From Paenibacillus sp. LS1 (GTDB taxonomy: Bacteria; Bacillota; Bacilli; Paenibacillales; Paenibacillaceae): a stretch of DNA of 64,000 bases. Below the pieces are notes generated by a model. The model searched no databases and was not told where the DNA came from. It saw only the letters and a program-made list of their open reading frames with translations. Shown here piece by piece: positions 51,555-61,691 of this stretch. The stretch lies in assembly GCF_026013365.1 (NCBI RefSeq), contig NZ_JAPDOE010000006.1, positions 124,001 to 188,000 on the forward strand. Direction: 5' to 3'. The position numbers and the translations under genes were made by a program. Every line of letters begins with the position of its first letter. The first letter of the stretch is position 1.

Positions 51555-52781
51555 ATGATGAGATGGCTGGATAACTATCCAAAAGAAGTGAGAGTATTTT
51601 TACTGGCAAGTCTGGTTAACGCAACCGGCAGTGCCTTGATGTGGCCGCTGACCACCATGTATGTATTTGATGAGCTTGGGCGGACGATGGCAAACGCGGG
51701 TTTTGTGATCCTCATTCAGTCCCTGGGTGGCATCTTCGGACAATTGCTTGGAGGTTCGTTGTATCACCGGGTGGGCGTGAAGAAGCTGATTATTGGCTCA
51801 CTGGCGCTTAATGCGTTAGGTTTGTTCGCGTTGCCCTGGATTAGCGCGTATTGGGTCATATTTATATGTGCCATGGGCTGGATTGGCCTGTTCAGTTCAT
51901 TGTCGCTGCCAGCGATTCAAGCCTTTATTGGCTTCCGGTTTGCGGAGCGACGCGGTGAATTATTCAATATTATCTATGTGGCGAACAATATCGGGGTGGC
52001 GATTGGTACGGCGCTGAGTGGTTTTCTGGCTGACTTTTCCTATCACCTCAGCTTTGTACTGAACGGAGTGACCTCAGCCGGGTTCGCGATTTTCTTCTGG
52101 TATTATCTATCGCGGGTTGAGCCGGATCAGGGGGAAGTGCATCTGACGAAACGCAAAACCGTTCCCGATGGGCCGGGCGTCTGGGCATTGCTGGGCAATA
52201 CCCGGTTATATCTGTTTATGAGCTTGGGCGTGCTGTTCCTGTTATTTGGTAATTCCATCTGGAATACAGGCGTGTCCCCGTATATCATCTCTGAGGGTAT
52301 GGAAAAAAGAATGTACGGTCTGCTCTGGACCCTGAACGGGGTGCTGATCTTTGTAGGCCAACCTTTTACCAGCTGGGTGAAACGGACCATGGCCCGTACC
52401 TCTACGGCCCAGATGACCGCGAGTGCCGTGTTCTATGGCATGGCCTACATTGTCATGATTACCATGTACAGCTATCCAGGCATGGTGCTCGCCATGGTAC
52501 TTGCCACGTTTGGAGAGATGTTGATCTCCCCTGCAACACCTGCATTTATCTCGGAGCATGCCGGCAGGGCTGCACCTTTTTACATCGGGATATCTGGTGG
52601 GATCGGTGCGGTTGGACGGGTTATCGGGCCCTATGCGATGGGGGTTATGTATGACAAACAGGGACTTATTCCTGTAGCGTGGCTGGCAACAGGCACAGCG
52701 GTGATTGCGGTACTTGGTTTTGTATTGCATGCGGTGTTGAACCGCAATCGTGAAGTGAAGGAGTATGGGATGGATACGTAA
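51555..52781 (+). CDS. MFS transporter
   Basis: 408 residues with about twelve hydrophobic helices. Major facilitator features: the loop with GGSLYHRVGVKKLI between helices 2 and 3, an acidic-arginine stretch after helix 5 (RFAERRGELFNIIY), and a repeated GVMYDKQG loop in the second half. It resembles drug/metabolite efflux proteins of the YtbD/MdtG kind; the substrate is unknown. ATG pairs at 51555 and 51558 follow AAGGAG at 51537-51542. Monocistronic with a terminator downstream. Confidence 0.85.
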   Translation: MMRWLDNYPKEVRVFLLASLVNATGSALMWPLTTMYVFDELGRTMANAGFVILIQSLGGIFGQLLGGSLYHRVGVKKLIIGSLALNALGLFALPWISAYWVIFICAMGWIGLFSSLSLPAIQAFIGFRFAERRGELFNIIYVANNIGVAIGTALSGFLADFSYHLSFVLNGVTSAGFAIFFWYYLSRVEPDQGEVHLTKRKTVPDGPGVWALLGNTRLYLFMSLGVLFLLFGNSIWNTGVSPYIISEGMEKRMYGLLWTLNGVLIFVGQPFTSWVKRTMARTSTAQMTASAVFYGMAYIVMITMYSYPGMVLAMVLATFGEMLISPATPAFISEHAGRAAPFYIGISGGIGAVGRVIGPYAMGVMYDKQGLIPVAWLATGTAVIAVLGFVLHAVLNRNREVKEYGMDT

Positions 52782-52841
52782 TGTTATGACGTTATTATAA
52801 TCTTCCCGTACCCCAATGATATTGTAAAATGAAGCGAGGAT

Positions 52842-52876
52842 AACCTTCACCCTTTAGCGGGTGAGGGTTGTTTTGT
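52842..52876 (+). terminator. Terminator after the MFS gene
   Basis: AACCTTCACCC pairs with GGGTGAGGGTT around TTTAGC, followed by GTTTTG. Confidence 0.8.
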
Positions 52877-53057
52877 CTTTGCAGGACCAGCTCCAATAGC
52901 CGGCTAGTGAATGATTTTTCCGATGAGATAAGACAGGATTGTTCAGAAATCAGACTTGTTATGCTGCAATTCCATGTCATTCAACGTTCTTCCCTCTATT
53001 TGTGCATAATGCCCATATAATAGAATGGAACTGGTTAAAGGCAGGGGGATGCATACG

Positions 53058-54605
53058 ATGTACAAGGTTTTGTTGGTCGATGATGAATTTATGATCTCGG
53101 ACGGGATCTCCAGCGTCGTGAACTGGTCTCGATTAGGAACAGAACTGATCGGCATCGCTCAAGATGGATTGGAAGCGCTTGCTTCAATCGAGCGGCAACG
53201 CCCGGATATCATTATCTCGGACATTCGCATGCCGGGAATGGATGGGTTACAGCTGGTTGAAGCTGTGGCGGAAAAGTATCAGGATATCTCGTTTATTATG
53301 CTCACGGGTTTTACGGAGTTTGAATATGCGAAGACGGCCATGCATTATGGAGTGAAGCATTATTTGCTCAAGCCCTGCAGTGAAGAGCATCTCGTACAGG
53401 CTATTAGTGAATTGGTCAGTGAGAAGCGAGAGTTGACCGATCAGGAGTGTTTTGTGCAGTCGATCCAATATAATCTGGAGCGTGTACTGCCGCATGCCAA
53501 GGAATATTTTCTGAAGGAGCTGGTGACCAACAGAACGTACGGGGTCAAGGAATGGAAGTATTTCGAGGAGTTGTTTGATGTACAGTTTCAGGATCAGCGT
53601 GTGCGGTTGTTGCTGGTAGAGATTGAGGGAGATCATGAGTATTTGCACTTGTTTGCGGTCAAGAACATTGCCGAGGATATTTTTCATAATCCGATCTTAA
53701 GTACCACGGTTGGTGGGCATGTGTTATTGATGATGGAGGACAAGTTGTCTGAAACACAGTTGTTCCATAATATCGATGAGATTCGCGCCACATTTACCCG
53801 ATATTATCATGATGATCTCACGATTGCGCTGAGCGAGCCAGGAGACCTTTCGCAGGCACGCCATTTGTACATGCAGACGCTGGTGTATCTCAATTACCGT
53901 TTTTACCTTGGTGAGGGCAGTCTCATTATGGAGCGGGATGTCTACTCTCCCGGGGAGCGCACTCTTCCCGAATTTGAATATGATCCAGAGCGGATGGCTA
54001 CTGCAATTAAGGCTGGACACTGGCAGGAAGTCGGAACAGAGTTGAACTGGATGTTTCAGCTGCTCGCCGACTTACGATACGATATATCCCAAACGAAGTC
54101 CTATCTTATTCAGATGTTTATGGAAATTATTCGGCTCAGCGGCTCTACCGAGATGAAAAGGTATATGGACCAGTTGCCAGGCATGATTGAATCGAGTACC
54201 TTACATTCTTTTCAACAGTTTCTGCTTGCCGTCGCCAAGGAAATCACCCTGCGCCGCTACGAACAACACCGATCCAGACAATCACAGATGGTGGGCAGTG
54301 TGAAGCAGATCGTGGAGAATCGCTACAGGGACGAAACACTGACACTCCAGTCCATCGCCGGGGAAATATACATGAATCCAGACTACATCGGCAAAATGTT
54401 CAAAAAAGAAACCGGTGAGAAGTTTACGAACTATGTGTTAAGCTATCGCATCCGAAGAGCATTGGAGCTTCTGGAGCAGGACGGGAACTGCACCGTATCC
54501 TCGCTTGCAGAACAGACAGGCTTTGGTGCCAACTGGCCGTATTTCAGCAAAATGTTCAAGAAATACACTGGATTCTCTCCTTCCGAGTATAAAAAAGTTC
54601 CCTAG
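53058..54605 (+). CDS. AraC-type two-component response regulator (YesN-like)
   Basis: 515 residues. N-terminal receiver domain: acidic pair DDE near residue 9, phosphoacceptor D55 in ISDIRMPGMDG, T/S near 83 and K near 105 in LLKPCS. A long helical linker (about 130-400) is followed by an AraC-type double helix-turn-helix in the last 100 residues (LQSIAGEIYMNPDYIGKMFK and NWPYFSKMFKKYTGFSPSEY). DNA-binding activator of the downstream sugar transport genes, receiving phosphate from the kinase at 58449. Start ATG at 53058 fits AGGGGG (53043-53048); the ATGs at 53025 and 53049 have poor or no RBS spacing. A terminator separates it from the ABC genes. Confidence 0.92.
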   Translation: MYKVLLVDDEFMISDGISSVVNWSRLGTELIGIAQDGLEALASIERQRPDIIISDIRMPGMDGLQLVEAVAEKYQDISFIMLTGFTEFEYAKTAMHYGVKHYLLKPCSEEHLVQAISELVSEKRELTDQECFVQSIQYNLERVLPHAKEYFLKELVTNRTYGVKEWKYFEELFDVQFQDQRVRLLLVEIEGDHEYLHLFAVKNIAEDIFHNPILSTTVGGHVLLMMEDKLSETQLFHNIDEIRATFTRYYHDDLTIALSEPGDLSQARHLYMQTLVYLNYRFYLGEGSLIMERDVYSPGERTLPEFEYDPERMATAIKAGHWQEVGTELNWMFQLLADLRYDISQTKSYLIQMFMEIIRLSGSTEMKRYMDQLPGMIESSTLHSFQQFLLAVAKEITLRRYEQHRSRQSQMVGSVKQIVENRYRDETLTLQSIAGEIYMNPDYIGKMFKKETGEKFTNYVLSYRIRRALELLEQDGNCTVSSLAEQTGFGANWPYFSKMFKKYTGFSPSEYKKVP

Positions 54606-54670
54606 GACAGCGTTGCTGTCTCTTCTACATAGCTTCCTGATATCCGATCTACATCTGATCTACGTTCTCG

Positions 54671-54707
54671 CCCTGTACGCCATTCATCGGCAGCAGGGTC
54701 TTTTTTT
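54671..54707 (+). terminator. Terminator between the regulator and permease genes
   Basis: CCCTGTACGCC pairs with GGCAGCAGGG, loop ATTCATC, followed by TCTTTTTTT. A second small hairpin (GACAGC/GCTGTC) lies just after the regulator stop. Confidence 0.75.
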
Positions 54708-54828
54708 GTCGGACGGAACTCGGTTTTGAACATCCATTTATCGGAAATGAGCATGGGAAGAAAAGGCGCTCGCTTCTATCATTAGAAGTGTCATGTTAGT
54801 GAATGAACATCGAGTGGAGGTTGAGTGG

Positions 54829-55794
54829 ATGGAGCTGAATCGAAGCCGGGGGATTGAACCTGGGCGTTTGAAGCCAGCTGGTAAATGGAGTTTGGTGAAA
54901 AAGGAGCTTGTCCGCAACAGATACGTGTATCTGATGCTCGTTCCTGTTGTAGCCTATTATCTGATCTTCAGCTATGGGCCGATGTACGGGCTGCTGATGG
55001 CATTTCAGGAATCCTACAGCCCGATCAAAGGAATCTTGGCAGGCGAATGGGTCGGATTTGACAACTTCACCATGTTTTTCGAGAGTTATTATTTCTGGCG
55101 ACTGATTAAGAACACGCTGATTTTGAGTTTTTACAGTATTGTGTTTGGTTTCCCGGCTCCGATTATTCTGGCCCTGTTACTGAATGAAGTACGGAAAAAG
55201 TGGTTCAGAAGCACGGTGCAGACGATCAGTTATATGCCACATTTCATCTCGGTTGTCGTCGTGGTTGGAATGTTGAAAACGTTCTCATCTCTGGACGGTG
55301 GGTTATTTAATGTCATTCGTGACTTTTTCGATCTGCAGCCGATTATGTTTCTGGCGGAAAAGGATATGTTCCGTCCGATGTACATCCTGTCCAACATATG
55401 GCAGGGCGCAGGCTGGGCCTCCATTATCTTTTTGGCAGCACTTAGTGGAATTGATCCACAGTTATATGAGGCTTCCAAAATTGACGGCGCAGGCCGCTGG
55501 AGACAGCTGCTTCACATTACATTGCCGGGTATCATGCCAACGATTGTGATCATGTTAATTCTGCGCATGGGGGCGGTGATGAACGCTGATTTTCAGAAAA
55601 TATTGTTGATGCAAACGGCACCGACCTATGAGACATCGGATGTCATATCCACCTTTGTCTATCGATCCGGTATTTTGGAAGGCAACTATACGTATTCAAC
55701 CGCCATCGGACTATTTAACGGCGTCATTAATTTCGCGCTGCTCATTATCGCAAACGCGATTAGCAGAAAGCTTAACTCAACCAGTCTATGGTAA
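54829..55794 (+). CDS. Sugar ABC transporter permease (LplB-like)
   Basis: 321 residues, six membrane helices. N-terminus with the basic stretch typical of Paenibacillus permeases, then LVPVVAYYLIFSYGPMYGLL. The ABC permease EAA motif (EASKIDGAGRWRQLLHITLPG, shown in part) lies near residue 220. GGAGG at 54816-54820 sets the start at 54829. It forms the transmembrane pair with the following permease; no ATPase gene is in the window, so a shared MsmX-type ATPase is expected. Confidence 0.92.
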   Translation: MELNRSRGIEPGRLKPAGKWSLVKKELVRNRYVYLMLVPVVAYYLIFSYGPMYGLLMAFQESYSPIKGILAGEWVGFDNFTMFFESYYFWRLIKNTLILSFYSIVFGFPAPIILALLLNEVRKKWFRSTVQTISYMPHFISVVVVVGMLKTFSSLDGGLFNVIRDFFDLQPIMFLAEKDMFRPMYILSNIWQGAGWASIIFLAALSGIDPQLYEASKIDGAGRWRQLLHITLPGIMPTIVIMLILRMGAVMNADFQKILLMQTAPTYETSDVISTFVYRSGILEGNYTYSTAIGLFNGVINFALLIIANAISRKLNSTSLW

Positions 55795-55809
55795 TCGGAA
55801 GGTGAAGCG

Positions 55810-56679
55810 ATGAAACAGTCTATAGGGGAACGTCTTTTTGATGTATTTAATACCTTGCTGCTCTTGGTGATCATGGTTCTATGCTTGTACCCGATGCTGT
55901 ACGTGTTCAATTCTTCAATCAGTGATCCGGATCAGATGTTGCGTTCCCGTTCACTCATGCTTATTCCTGAAGGCTTCCAGCTGGGCGCGTACAAATCGGT
56001 ATTTCAGGATACTCGCATCTATACGGGCTACATGAACACCCTATTCTATGTTGTGGTGGGTACAGCCATCAATCTGCTCATGACTTCGCTGGCTGCCTAT
56101 GGGTTATCACGTAGTGATCTGATGGGTAGAAAAACGCTGATGAAATTAATTACGTTCACGATGTTCTTTGGCGGTGGCATGATTCCGACGTTTCTGCTAA
56201 TTCAGAATCTGGGGATGGTGGATACCCGTTTCGCGCTTATTATTCCGGGTGCCATCAGTACGTTCTATTTCCTCATTATGAAAACAAACTTCGAAGGCAT
56301 TCCGATCAGTCTGATCGAATCGGCGAAGCTTGATGGTGCCAATGACTTTCTGATTTTGTTTCGAATTGTACTGCCTTTGTCAAAGCCAATCCTGGCGGTC
56401 ATGATGCTGTATTATGCGGTTGACCATTGGAATGATTATGTCGGACCGATGCTCTACCTGCGCAGTCAGGAGCTATATCCGATCCAGATTATTATGCGTG
56501 ATATTCTGATCAGCAGCAGTACGGAGGCCATGGGCGCTGGCGCGGATACCGGCTTTGCCATTGGGGAGAACATCAAATATGCGACGATTATTATCTCCAC
56601 GCTGCCGATTATGCTGGTATATCCGTTCATCCAACGTTATTTTGTTCAGGGTGCCCTAATCGGTGCTGTGAAACAATAA
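55810..56679 (+). CDS. Sugar ABC transporter permease (LplC/YtcP-like)
   Basis: 289 residues with six membrane helices (LLLLVIMVLCLYPMLYVFNSSISDP at the N-terminus). The EAA-type loop is ESAKLDGANDFLILFRIVLPLS near residue 175. Second permease subunit of the importer, 15 bases after the first and four before the binding-protein gene, so clearly cotranscribed. RBS GGAAGG. Confidence 0.92.
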   Translation: MKQSIGERLFDVFNTLLLLVIMVLCLYPMLYVFNSSISDPDQMLRSRSLMLIPEGFQLGAYKSVFQDTRIYTGYMNTLFYVVVGTAINLLMTSLAAYGLSRSDLMGRKTLMKLITFTMFFGGGMIPTFLLIQNLGMVDTRFALIIPGAISTFYFLIMKTNFEGIPISLIESAKLDGANDFLILFRIVLPLSKPILAVMMLYYAVDHWNDYVGPMLYLRSQELYPIQIIMRDILISSSTEAMGAGADTGFAIGENIKYATIIISTLPIMLVYPFIQRYFVQGALIGAVKQ

Positions 56680-56706
56680 AAAATGTATCCTATGGAGGCG
56701 AATTAC

Positions 56707-58356
56707 GTGAAAAAAAGAATGGGGTCCATCCTGTTGTCATCGCTACTTACCATGTCTTTACTGGCGGGCTGTACGGGTGATAATGAACCAGGTAGTGCAG
56801 AGCCAGCAGAGGGAACAGAACCTGCGGTTCAGGCCTTGACTGAGATACCGCTACCGATTACAAGTGAGCCATTTACCATTGATTACTGGCGCGCCAATGA
56901 TGCCAAACTGACAGCTTCCATGAACAATTTTGGCGATATGGCGGCTTATAAGGAAAAGGAGAAGCTGACGGGTATCAAAGTGAAGTTCACACATCCTCCG
57001 CTTGGACAACAGCGGGACCAGTTCAATCTGCTGATCTCCACGAAGGAGCTGCCGGATGTCATTTATTATAACTGGGCGGATGCCGTTGGCGGACCGGAAA
57101 AAATGATCAAGGATGGCCGGATCATCCGGTTGAATGAATTGATCGACAGTTATGCACCGAACCTGAAGCGGATTATTGAATCCGATCCAGATGTGAAGAA
57201 GCAGATTGCACTCGACGATGGAACGATCTATATGTTCCCGCTGCTGAAGCTGGATGCACTGAAGCTGAATGCCACTTCCGGTTTAATTATGCGCCAGGAT
57301 TGGCTTGATAAATTAAATCTCAAAGTACCTACCAACATCGATGAGTGGTATACGGTACTCAAGGCATTCAAGGAACAGGACCCTAACGGCAACGGCAAGC
57401 CAGATGAGCTGCCATTCACCGGAAACTGGGGACCGGGCAACCTGACCAAGCTCCATGATTTTGCGGCGGCATTTGGTGTAATTGGTGGCTTCCAGATGAA
57501 TGGGGACAAGGTGGAATTCGGACCGATTCAGCCGGGCTACCGTGATTTCTTGGAGACCATGGCTAAGTGGTACAAGGAAGGGCTGATTGATCCCGAGATC
57601 ATGACTAATGACGGTAAAGCATTTGACTATAAGGTTACCAGCAATCTCGCAGGCGCATATCAGGGTGGCGTGTTCAGTGGTATGGGGAAATATTTCAATC
57701 TGATGAGAGATACCGATCCGAACTTTAACGTGACTGGCGTACCATGGCCTGTATCTCAGGATGGAACGTCCTATGCGACATTTAATCTGGATGCTAAAGT
57801 GTTGACTTATGGTGAGGCGATTACGGCTTCCGCGGACGAAGACAAACTGAAATATATTGTACAGTGGATGGACTACAACTATAGCGAAGAGGGTAGTGAT
57901 CTGTTCAACTTTGGTATCGAAAATGACAGCTACGTTCGCGACGGGGAAGGTGTCAAATTCACAGATACCATCATTGATAATTCGAACGGTCTGACGTATG
58001 ATCAGGCACTGGCTTCCTATGCCTTATCCATTATGGACGGTCCAATCAATCAGGATAGTCGTTATCTGGATGCATTATTATTTGACGACGGACAGCGCGC
58101 GGCGAATGCGGAATGGATGAAAGCAAGCTCGGCATTAACACTTCCACCAATTCGTTTGTCAACGGATGAGGTAAGCACGAGTACGTCCATCATGAGTCAG
58201 GTAAATACGTATTTGAATGAGACGATGACTGCCATTATTAGCGGACAGAAACCGATTACCGAATTTGACAAGATGGCCGAAACAATCAAGAGCATGGACA
58301 TTGACCGGGCGATCGAGGTTCATCAGGCAGCCTATGATCGATATCAGTCCAAATAA
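56707..58356 (+). CDS. Extracellular solute-binding lipoprotein
   Basis: 549 residues. The lipobox LLAGC near residue 22 marks a lipoprotein anchored outside the membrane. The body is a family 1 solute-binding fold (FTIDYWRANDAKL, VIYYNWADAVGG, YDPDNGNGKPDELP-like calcium-binding EQDPNGNGKPDELPFTG). Start is GTG at 56707 with GGAGG at good spacing; the in-frame ATG at 56683 has no RBS. Captures oligosaccharides for the two permeases; likely plant cell-wall sugars given the neighbourhood, which is inference. Confidence 0.9.
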   Translation: MKKRMGSILLSSLLTMSLLAGCTGDNEPGSAEPAEGTEPAVQALTEIPLPITSEPFTIDYWRANDAKLTASMNNFGDMAAYKEKEKLTGIKVKFTHPPLGQQRDQFNLLISTKELPDVIYYNWADAVGGPEKMIKDGRIIRLNELIDSYAPNLKRIIESDPDVKKQIALDDGTIYMFPLLKLDALKLNATSGLIMRQDWLDKLNLKVPTNIDEWYTVLKAFKEQDPNGNGKPDELPFTGNWGPGNLTKLHDFAAAFGVIGGFQMNGDKVEFGPIQPGYRDFLETMAKWYKEGLIDPEIMTNDGKAFDYKVTSNLAGAYQGGVFSGMGKYFNLMRDTDPNFNVTGVPWPVSQDGTSYATFNLDAKVLTYGEAITASADEDKLKYIVQWMDYNYSEEGSDLFNFGIENDSYVRDGEGVKFTDTIIDNSNGLTYDQALASYALSIMDGPINQDSRYLDALLFDDGQRAANAEWMKASSALTLPPIRLSTDEVSTSTSIMSQVNTYLNETMTAIISGQKPITEFDKMAETIKSMDIDRAIEVHQAAYDRYQSK

Positions 58357-58448
58357 TACGTGAAAAATCGAGCGCTAAAACTTTGGGAAAACCTTCCTGT
58401 ATGTGATATACCTAGTAGTATCACGTGGTTCAAAGGAGCGCTTTGGTC

Positions 58449-60206
58449 ATGACAGCCTACCGCAAACTGAGCATCAAAATGAAAATGTTTCTGATGATGT
58501 TGTTCATGATGGCGTTTATCATCATCCTCGCTTTTGGGTCCTTGTACTATACGTACTCGGTGTATGACAAACAGCTGTTTGATAAGTCGTCCCGACTGCT
58601 GAACCTTTCCTCGTCTACAGTGGATGTTGAACTTCAGAAGTTGGAAGCGTTATCATTAAACATGATCTCCGATACTCAAATTCAAAGGGCCTTGAAGTCG
58701 TTGCTGGATGACGATAGCGCATATTCAAGCTTTATTGAACGGAAGAAGATCACGGATCGGCTATGGGAGCATATAAGTGGGGCTGCACGATATGTGCAGT
58801 CCGTTCATCTGATTGATTCCAGGGGAAGAGTGAATAAATATGGCGAAACGTTAACCGTATCCCCGGAAAAATATGATCGGATGATTGAGGCTGCGGAGCA
58901 GGCCAATGGTGCAGTACGCTGGCTATACCCGGATGACGATGACCCGATGCTGGTTATGGTACGTCAAGTGCGAGCCTATGAACCGATGACCCTGGAACCG
59001 GTAGGCATACTGTTTCTGCGTATTAATATCGAGCGACTCGTTGAAGAGTATGCGGGTATTGATAGCCAGGACAGTGACATTATTTTAAAAGCAGGCAGTG
59101 ATGTGGTATACCCTTATCGCCAGCTTCCAGAAGCGGTGTCCACCGGACTGAATCCACTTCCAGGCAGTGGGGGATATGAGATCAAGAATCTGGATGGGAG
59201 GGAGATATTTCTTTCCCAGAAGAAATCCGCCTACACCGGCTGGGTTTATTATAATATGGCCTCTTATGATGAAATTTTTGAACGTATTATATGGTTGAAA
59301 AATATACTGATTGTCGTCTATCTTATCGCCATTCTGGTTGTTCTCGCGCTCGGTATGGTGTTCGCACGCAGTCTGACGAGGCCGATCAGGCAACTCATCA
59401 GTCAGATGAAGGAAGTGCAGTATGGAGATCTGGAGAACATAGATGCCAATCTGATCATTCCCACACACCAGCACATGGATGAACTGGGGTTACTACAGCG
59501 TACGTATCGACTGATGATTACACATATTAATACTTTGATCAAAGAAAATTATGCAAGCCAGCTGGTCATTAAGGAAACCGAGTTCAAGGCGCTTCAGGCG
59601 CAGATCAATCCCCACTTTTTGTATAATGCGCTAGATTCAATCCATTGGCTCGCTAAAAAGAACAGGCAGGAGCAAATCTCCAGCATGGTGCTGTCACTCG
59701 GATATTTGCTGCGCTCCTCCATTAGTTTCAAGCAAAATATCATTACCATTGCGGAAGAGCTGGAGATCGTCAATCATTACATCACCATTCAGACCTACCG
59801 TTTTCGGCAGCGGCTGGATTTCCGTATGGATGTGTCTGCTTCTTATCTGGGTTGTACCATTCCCAAGTTGACCCTACAGCCACTCCTGGAGAATGCCATT
59901 CAATACGGATTGGAACCACAGGTTGGATCATGTCTGATTCGAGTGTCTGCCGAGATATCAGGTGGCAAGCTGGCCCTTATCGTGGAGGATCACGGTCCCG
60001 GCATGGAGCCCGAATATGTGGAGCAAGTGCTTCGCGGAGAAGTGAAAACCAGAGGAACAGGTATTGGCCTGCTGAATATCAGGGAGCGGGTACGTCTGGC
60101 TTTTGGCGAAGAATATGATGTACTGCTGGAGAGCAAGCCAGGGCTTGGAACGAGAGTAACGGTATTGCTGCCACCCCCATCACCATGTAAGGAGGAGAAG
60201 CTATGA
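58449..60206 (+). CDS. Sensor histidine kinase (YesM-like)
   Basis: About 585 residues. First membrane helix near residue 15-36, a large extracellular sensing region to about 280, second helix (ILIVVYLIAILVVLALGMVF), HAMP, then the His_kinase domain with QINPHFLYNALDSIHWL as phosphoacceptor His, and a HATPase with EDHGPGMEP and GTGIGLLNIRER. This is the YesM/LytS group that pairs with AraC-type regulators such as the one at 53058. AAGGAG before 58449 sets the start. The last four bases of the gene overlap the second binding-protein gene. Confidence 0.93.
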   Translation: MTAYRKLSIKMKMFLMMLFMMAFIIILAFGSLYYTYSVYDKQLFDKSSRLLNLSSSTVDVELQKLEALSLNMISDTQIQRALKSLLDDDSAYSSFIERKKITDRLWEHISGAARYVQSVHLIDSRGRVNKYGETLTVSPEKYDRMIEAAEQANGAVRWLYPDDDDPMLVMVRQVRAYEPMTLEPVGILFLRINIERLVEEYAGIDSQDSDIILKAGSDVVYPYRQLPEAVSTGLNPLPGSGGYEIKNLDGREIFLSQKKSAYTGWVYYNMASYDEIFERIIWLKNILIVVYLIAILVVLALGMVFARSLTRPIRQLISQMKEVQYGDLENIDANLIIPTHQHMDELGLLQRTYRLMITHINTLIKENYASQLVIKETEFKALQAQINPHFLYNALDSIHWLAKKNRQEQISSMVLSLGYLLRSSISFKQNIITIAEELEIVNHYITIQTYRFRQRLDFRMDVSASYLGCTIPKLTLQPLLENAIQYGLEPQVGSCLIRVSAEISGGKLALIVEDHGPGMEPEYVEQVLRGEVKTRGTGIGLLNIRERVRLAFGEEYDVLLESKPGLGTRVTVLLPPPSPCKEEKL

Positions 60207-61495
60207 GAAGATTATTGCGAACGATAGGCATGATCTGTCTTATGCTGACTCTTCCTGGCTGCGTGAACCAGCTGAATCAAAGGCCAGGCATGATTGTGGA
60301 CGAAGAGCCGATAACTTTGCGCATCGCTTGGTGGGGTGGGGAGTTCCGCAACAATGCAACGATTGCCGTGATCGACCTGTATGAGAAACTGAATCCACAT
60401 GTGAACATTGAGTACGAATATAGCAGTTTCAACGAATACTGGAGAAAACTTGCACCACATGCAGCAGGTAATGCGTTGCCCGACATTATTCAGATGGATA
60501 TCTCCTATCTGTCCCAGTACAGTTCGTTGCAACTGTTGGAGGACATGACGCCGTACATGCAGAGTGGGCTCATCGACACGACGGATATTGAGAAGGAACA
60601 GCTGGAAAGTGGAAGCCTGAATGGGAAAACCTACGGCCTCAGTTTGGGGGTAAACGCCATGCTCAGCATCTATGATCCGGAAGTGTTGAAGGCCAATGAT
60701 ATTGAATTGCCAACGGATACGTGGACATGGGCGGATTTTGACCGGATGGGCGAGCAATTGTTGGGGAAAGGCATTTACCTGGGAACTTATTTTACGCCCG
60801 AACAGTTTTTCGCGTATTACTTGAGACAGTACGGTTCCAAGCTGTACGCCGAGGACGGCAAGAGATTGGGGTATGAAGATGATGGGTTGTTTATTGATTA
60901 CTTTGGCAGGATGCAGCAGCTCGCGGAAAAGATGCTTATTTTTGCACCGGATATTTGGACTTCAGACATTGGCAAATCGGACAACGACCCGTTCTATCTT
61001 GGAGAGGCTTTGTTTAGCTGGGGGTATTCCAACCAATTTATCAGCACCGCTCAGCGGTATGGCAAGCCATTAACCATCTCCCCGATGCCTGGGCCAAACA
61101 GTCAGGATGGGTTATTCCTTAAGCCAGGGATGTTTTTCTCCGTGGCGGGCAATTCCAGACATAAGGAAGAGGCAGCCAAGTTCATCAGCTTTTTCGTGAA
61201 TGATTTGGATGCCAATCTGCTGCTCAAAGGGGAGCGGGGTGTGCCTGTCTCATCCAGTGTCAAAGAGCGGATGAAGCTGGTGGTTGAACCAGAGCTGGCG
61301 CAGGTGTTTGATTATATTGATTGGGTTGCAGATAACAGCACTCAGATGGACCCCCCTGATCCCGTGGGTGCGCCAGAGGTCACTGCGGTATTACGTGAGT
61401 TGTATGATCTGCTGTTGTTTGGCAAAATTACGCCTGAGCAGGCGGCAAAGGATTTTCGTGAGCGGGCAAACACAATTTTGAATGGGAAGTTATAA
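60203..61495 (+). CDS. Second extracellular solute-binding lipoprotein
   Basis: 430 residues with a lipobox (LTLPGC near residue 21). Family 1 binding-protein features: IRIAWWGGEFRNNAT-like start of the mature part, YEYSSFNEYW, NALPDIIQMDISYLSQY, and the C-terminal PISPMPGPNSQDG-like SPMPGPNS and AKFISFF. The ATG overlaps the kinase stop and AAGGAGGAGAAG serves as RBS. Because it follows the kinase directly, it may feed a signal to the sensor rather than serve transport, or be a second ligand-binding subunit. Confidence 0.9.
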   Translation: MRRLLRTIGMICLMLTLPGCVNQLNQRPGMIVDEEPITLRIAWWGGEFRNNATIAVIDLYEKLNPHVNIEYEYSSFNEYWRKLAPHAAGNALPDIIQMDISYLSQYSSLQLLEDMTPYMQSGLIDTTDIEKEQLESGSLNGKTYGLSLGVNAMLSIYDPEVLKANDIELPTDTWTWADFDRMGEQLLGKGIYLGTYFTPEQFFAYYLRQYGSKLYAEDGKRLGYEDDGLFIDYFGRMQQLAEKMLIFAPDIWTSDIGKSDNDPFYLGEALFSWGYSNQFISTAQRYGKPLTISPMPGPNSQDGLFLKPGMFFSVAGNSRHKEEAAKFISFFVNDLDANLLLKGERGVPVSSSVKERMKLVVEPELAQVFDYIDWVADNSTQMDPPDPVGAPEVTAVLRELYDLLLFGKITPEQAAKDFRERANTILNGKL

Positions 61496-61554
61496 GAATG
61501 GACTAGATCATATATGTATATAATGGGCTTGGGGCTGTTGTCGTTCACAAGCTC

Positions 61555-61585
61555 AACCTTCATTCTACTCGGGTGAGGGTTTTTG
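61555..61585 (+). terminator. Probable terminator of the sugar-transport operon
   Basis: AACCTTCA pairs with TGAGGGTT (one mismatch), loop TTCTACTCGGG, followed by TTTTG. Same arm sequence as the terminator at 52842. Confidence 0.5.
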
Positions 61586-61612
61586 TTATGGAATGGTGTA
61601 TATTTCCTCTAG

Positions 61613-61618
61613 TATAAT
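61613..61618 (+). promoter_or_regulatory. Possible -10 box for the hypothetical gene at 61692
   Basis: TATAAT preceded by a weak -35 region. Position suits a transcript start near 61625, 70 bases before the chosen start. Confidence 0.3.
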
Positions 61619-61691
61619 AAAAATGGGTAGTCGTCTATCTGTAGATCAGATAGATTCTATCCATATATTATTGGATGAGGAGTGTCAGGAC

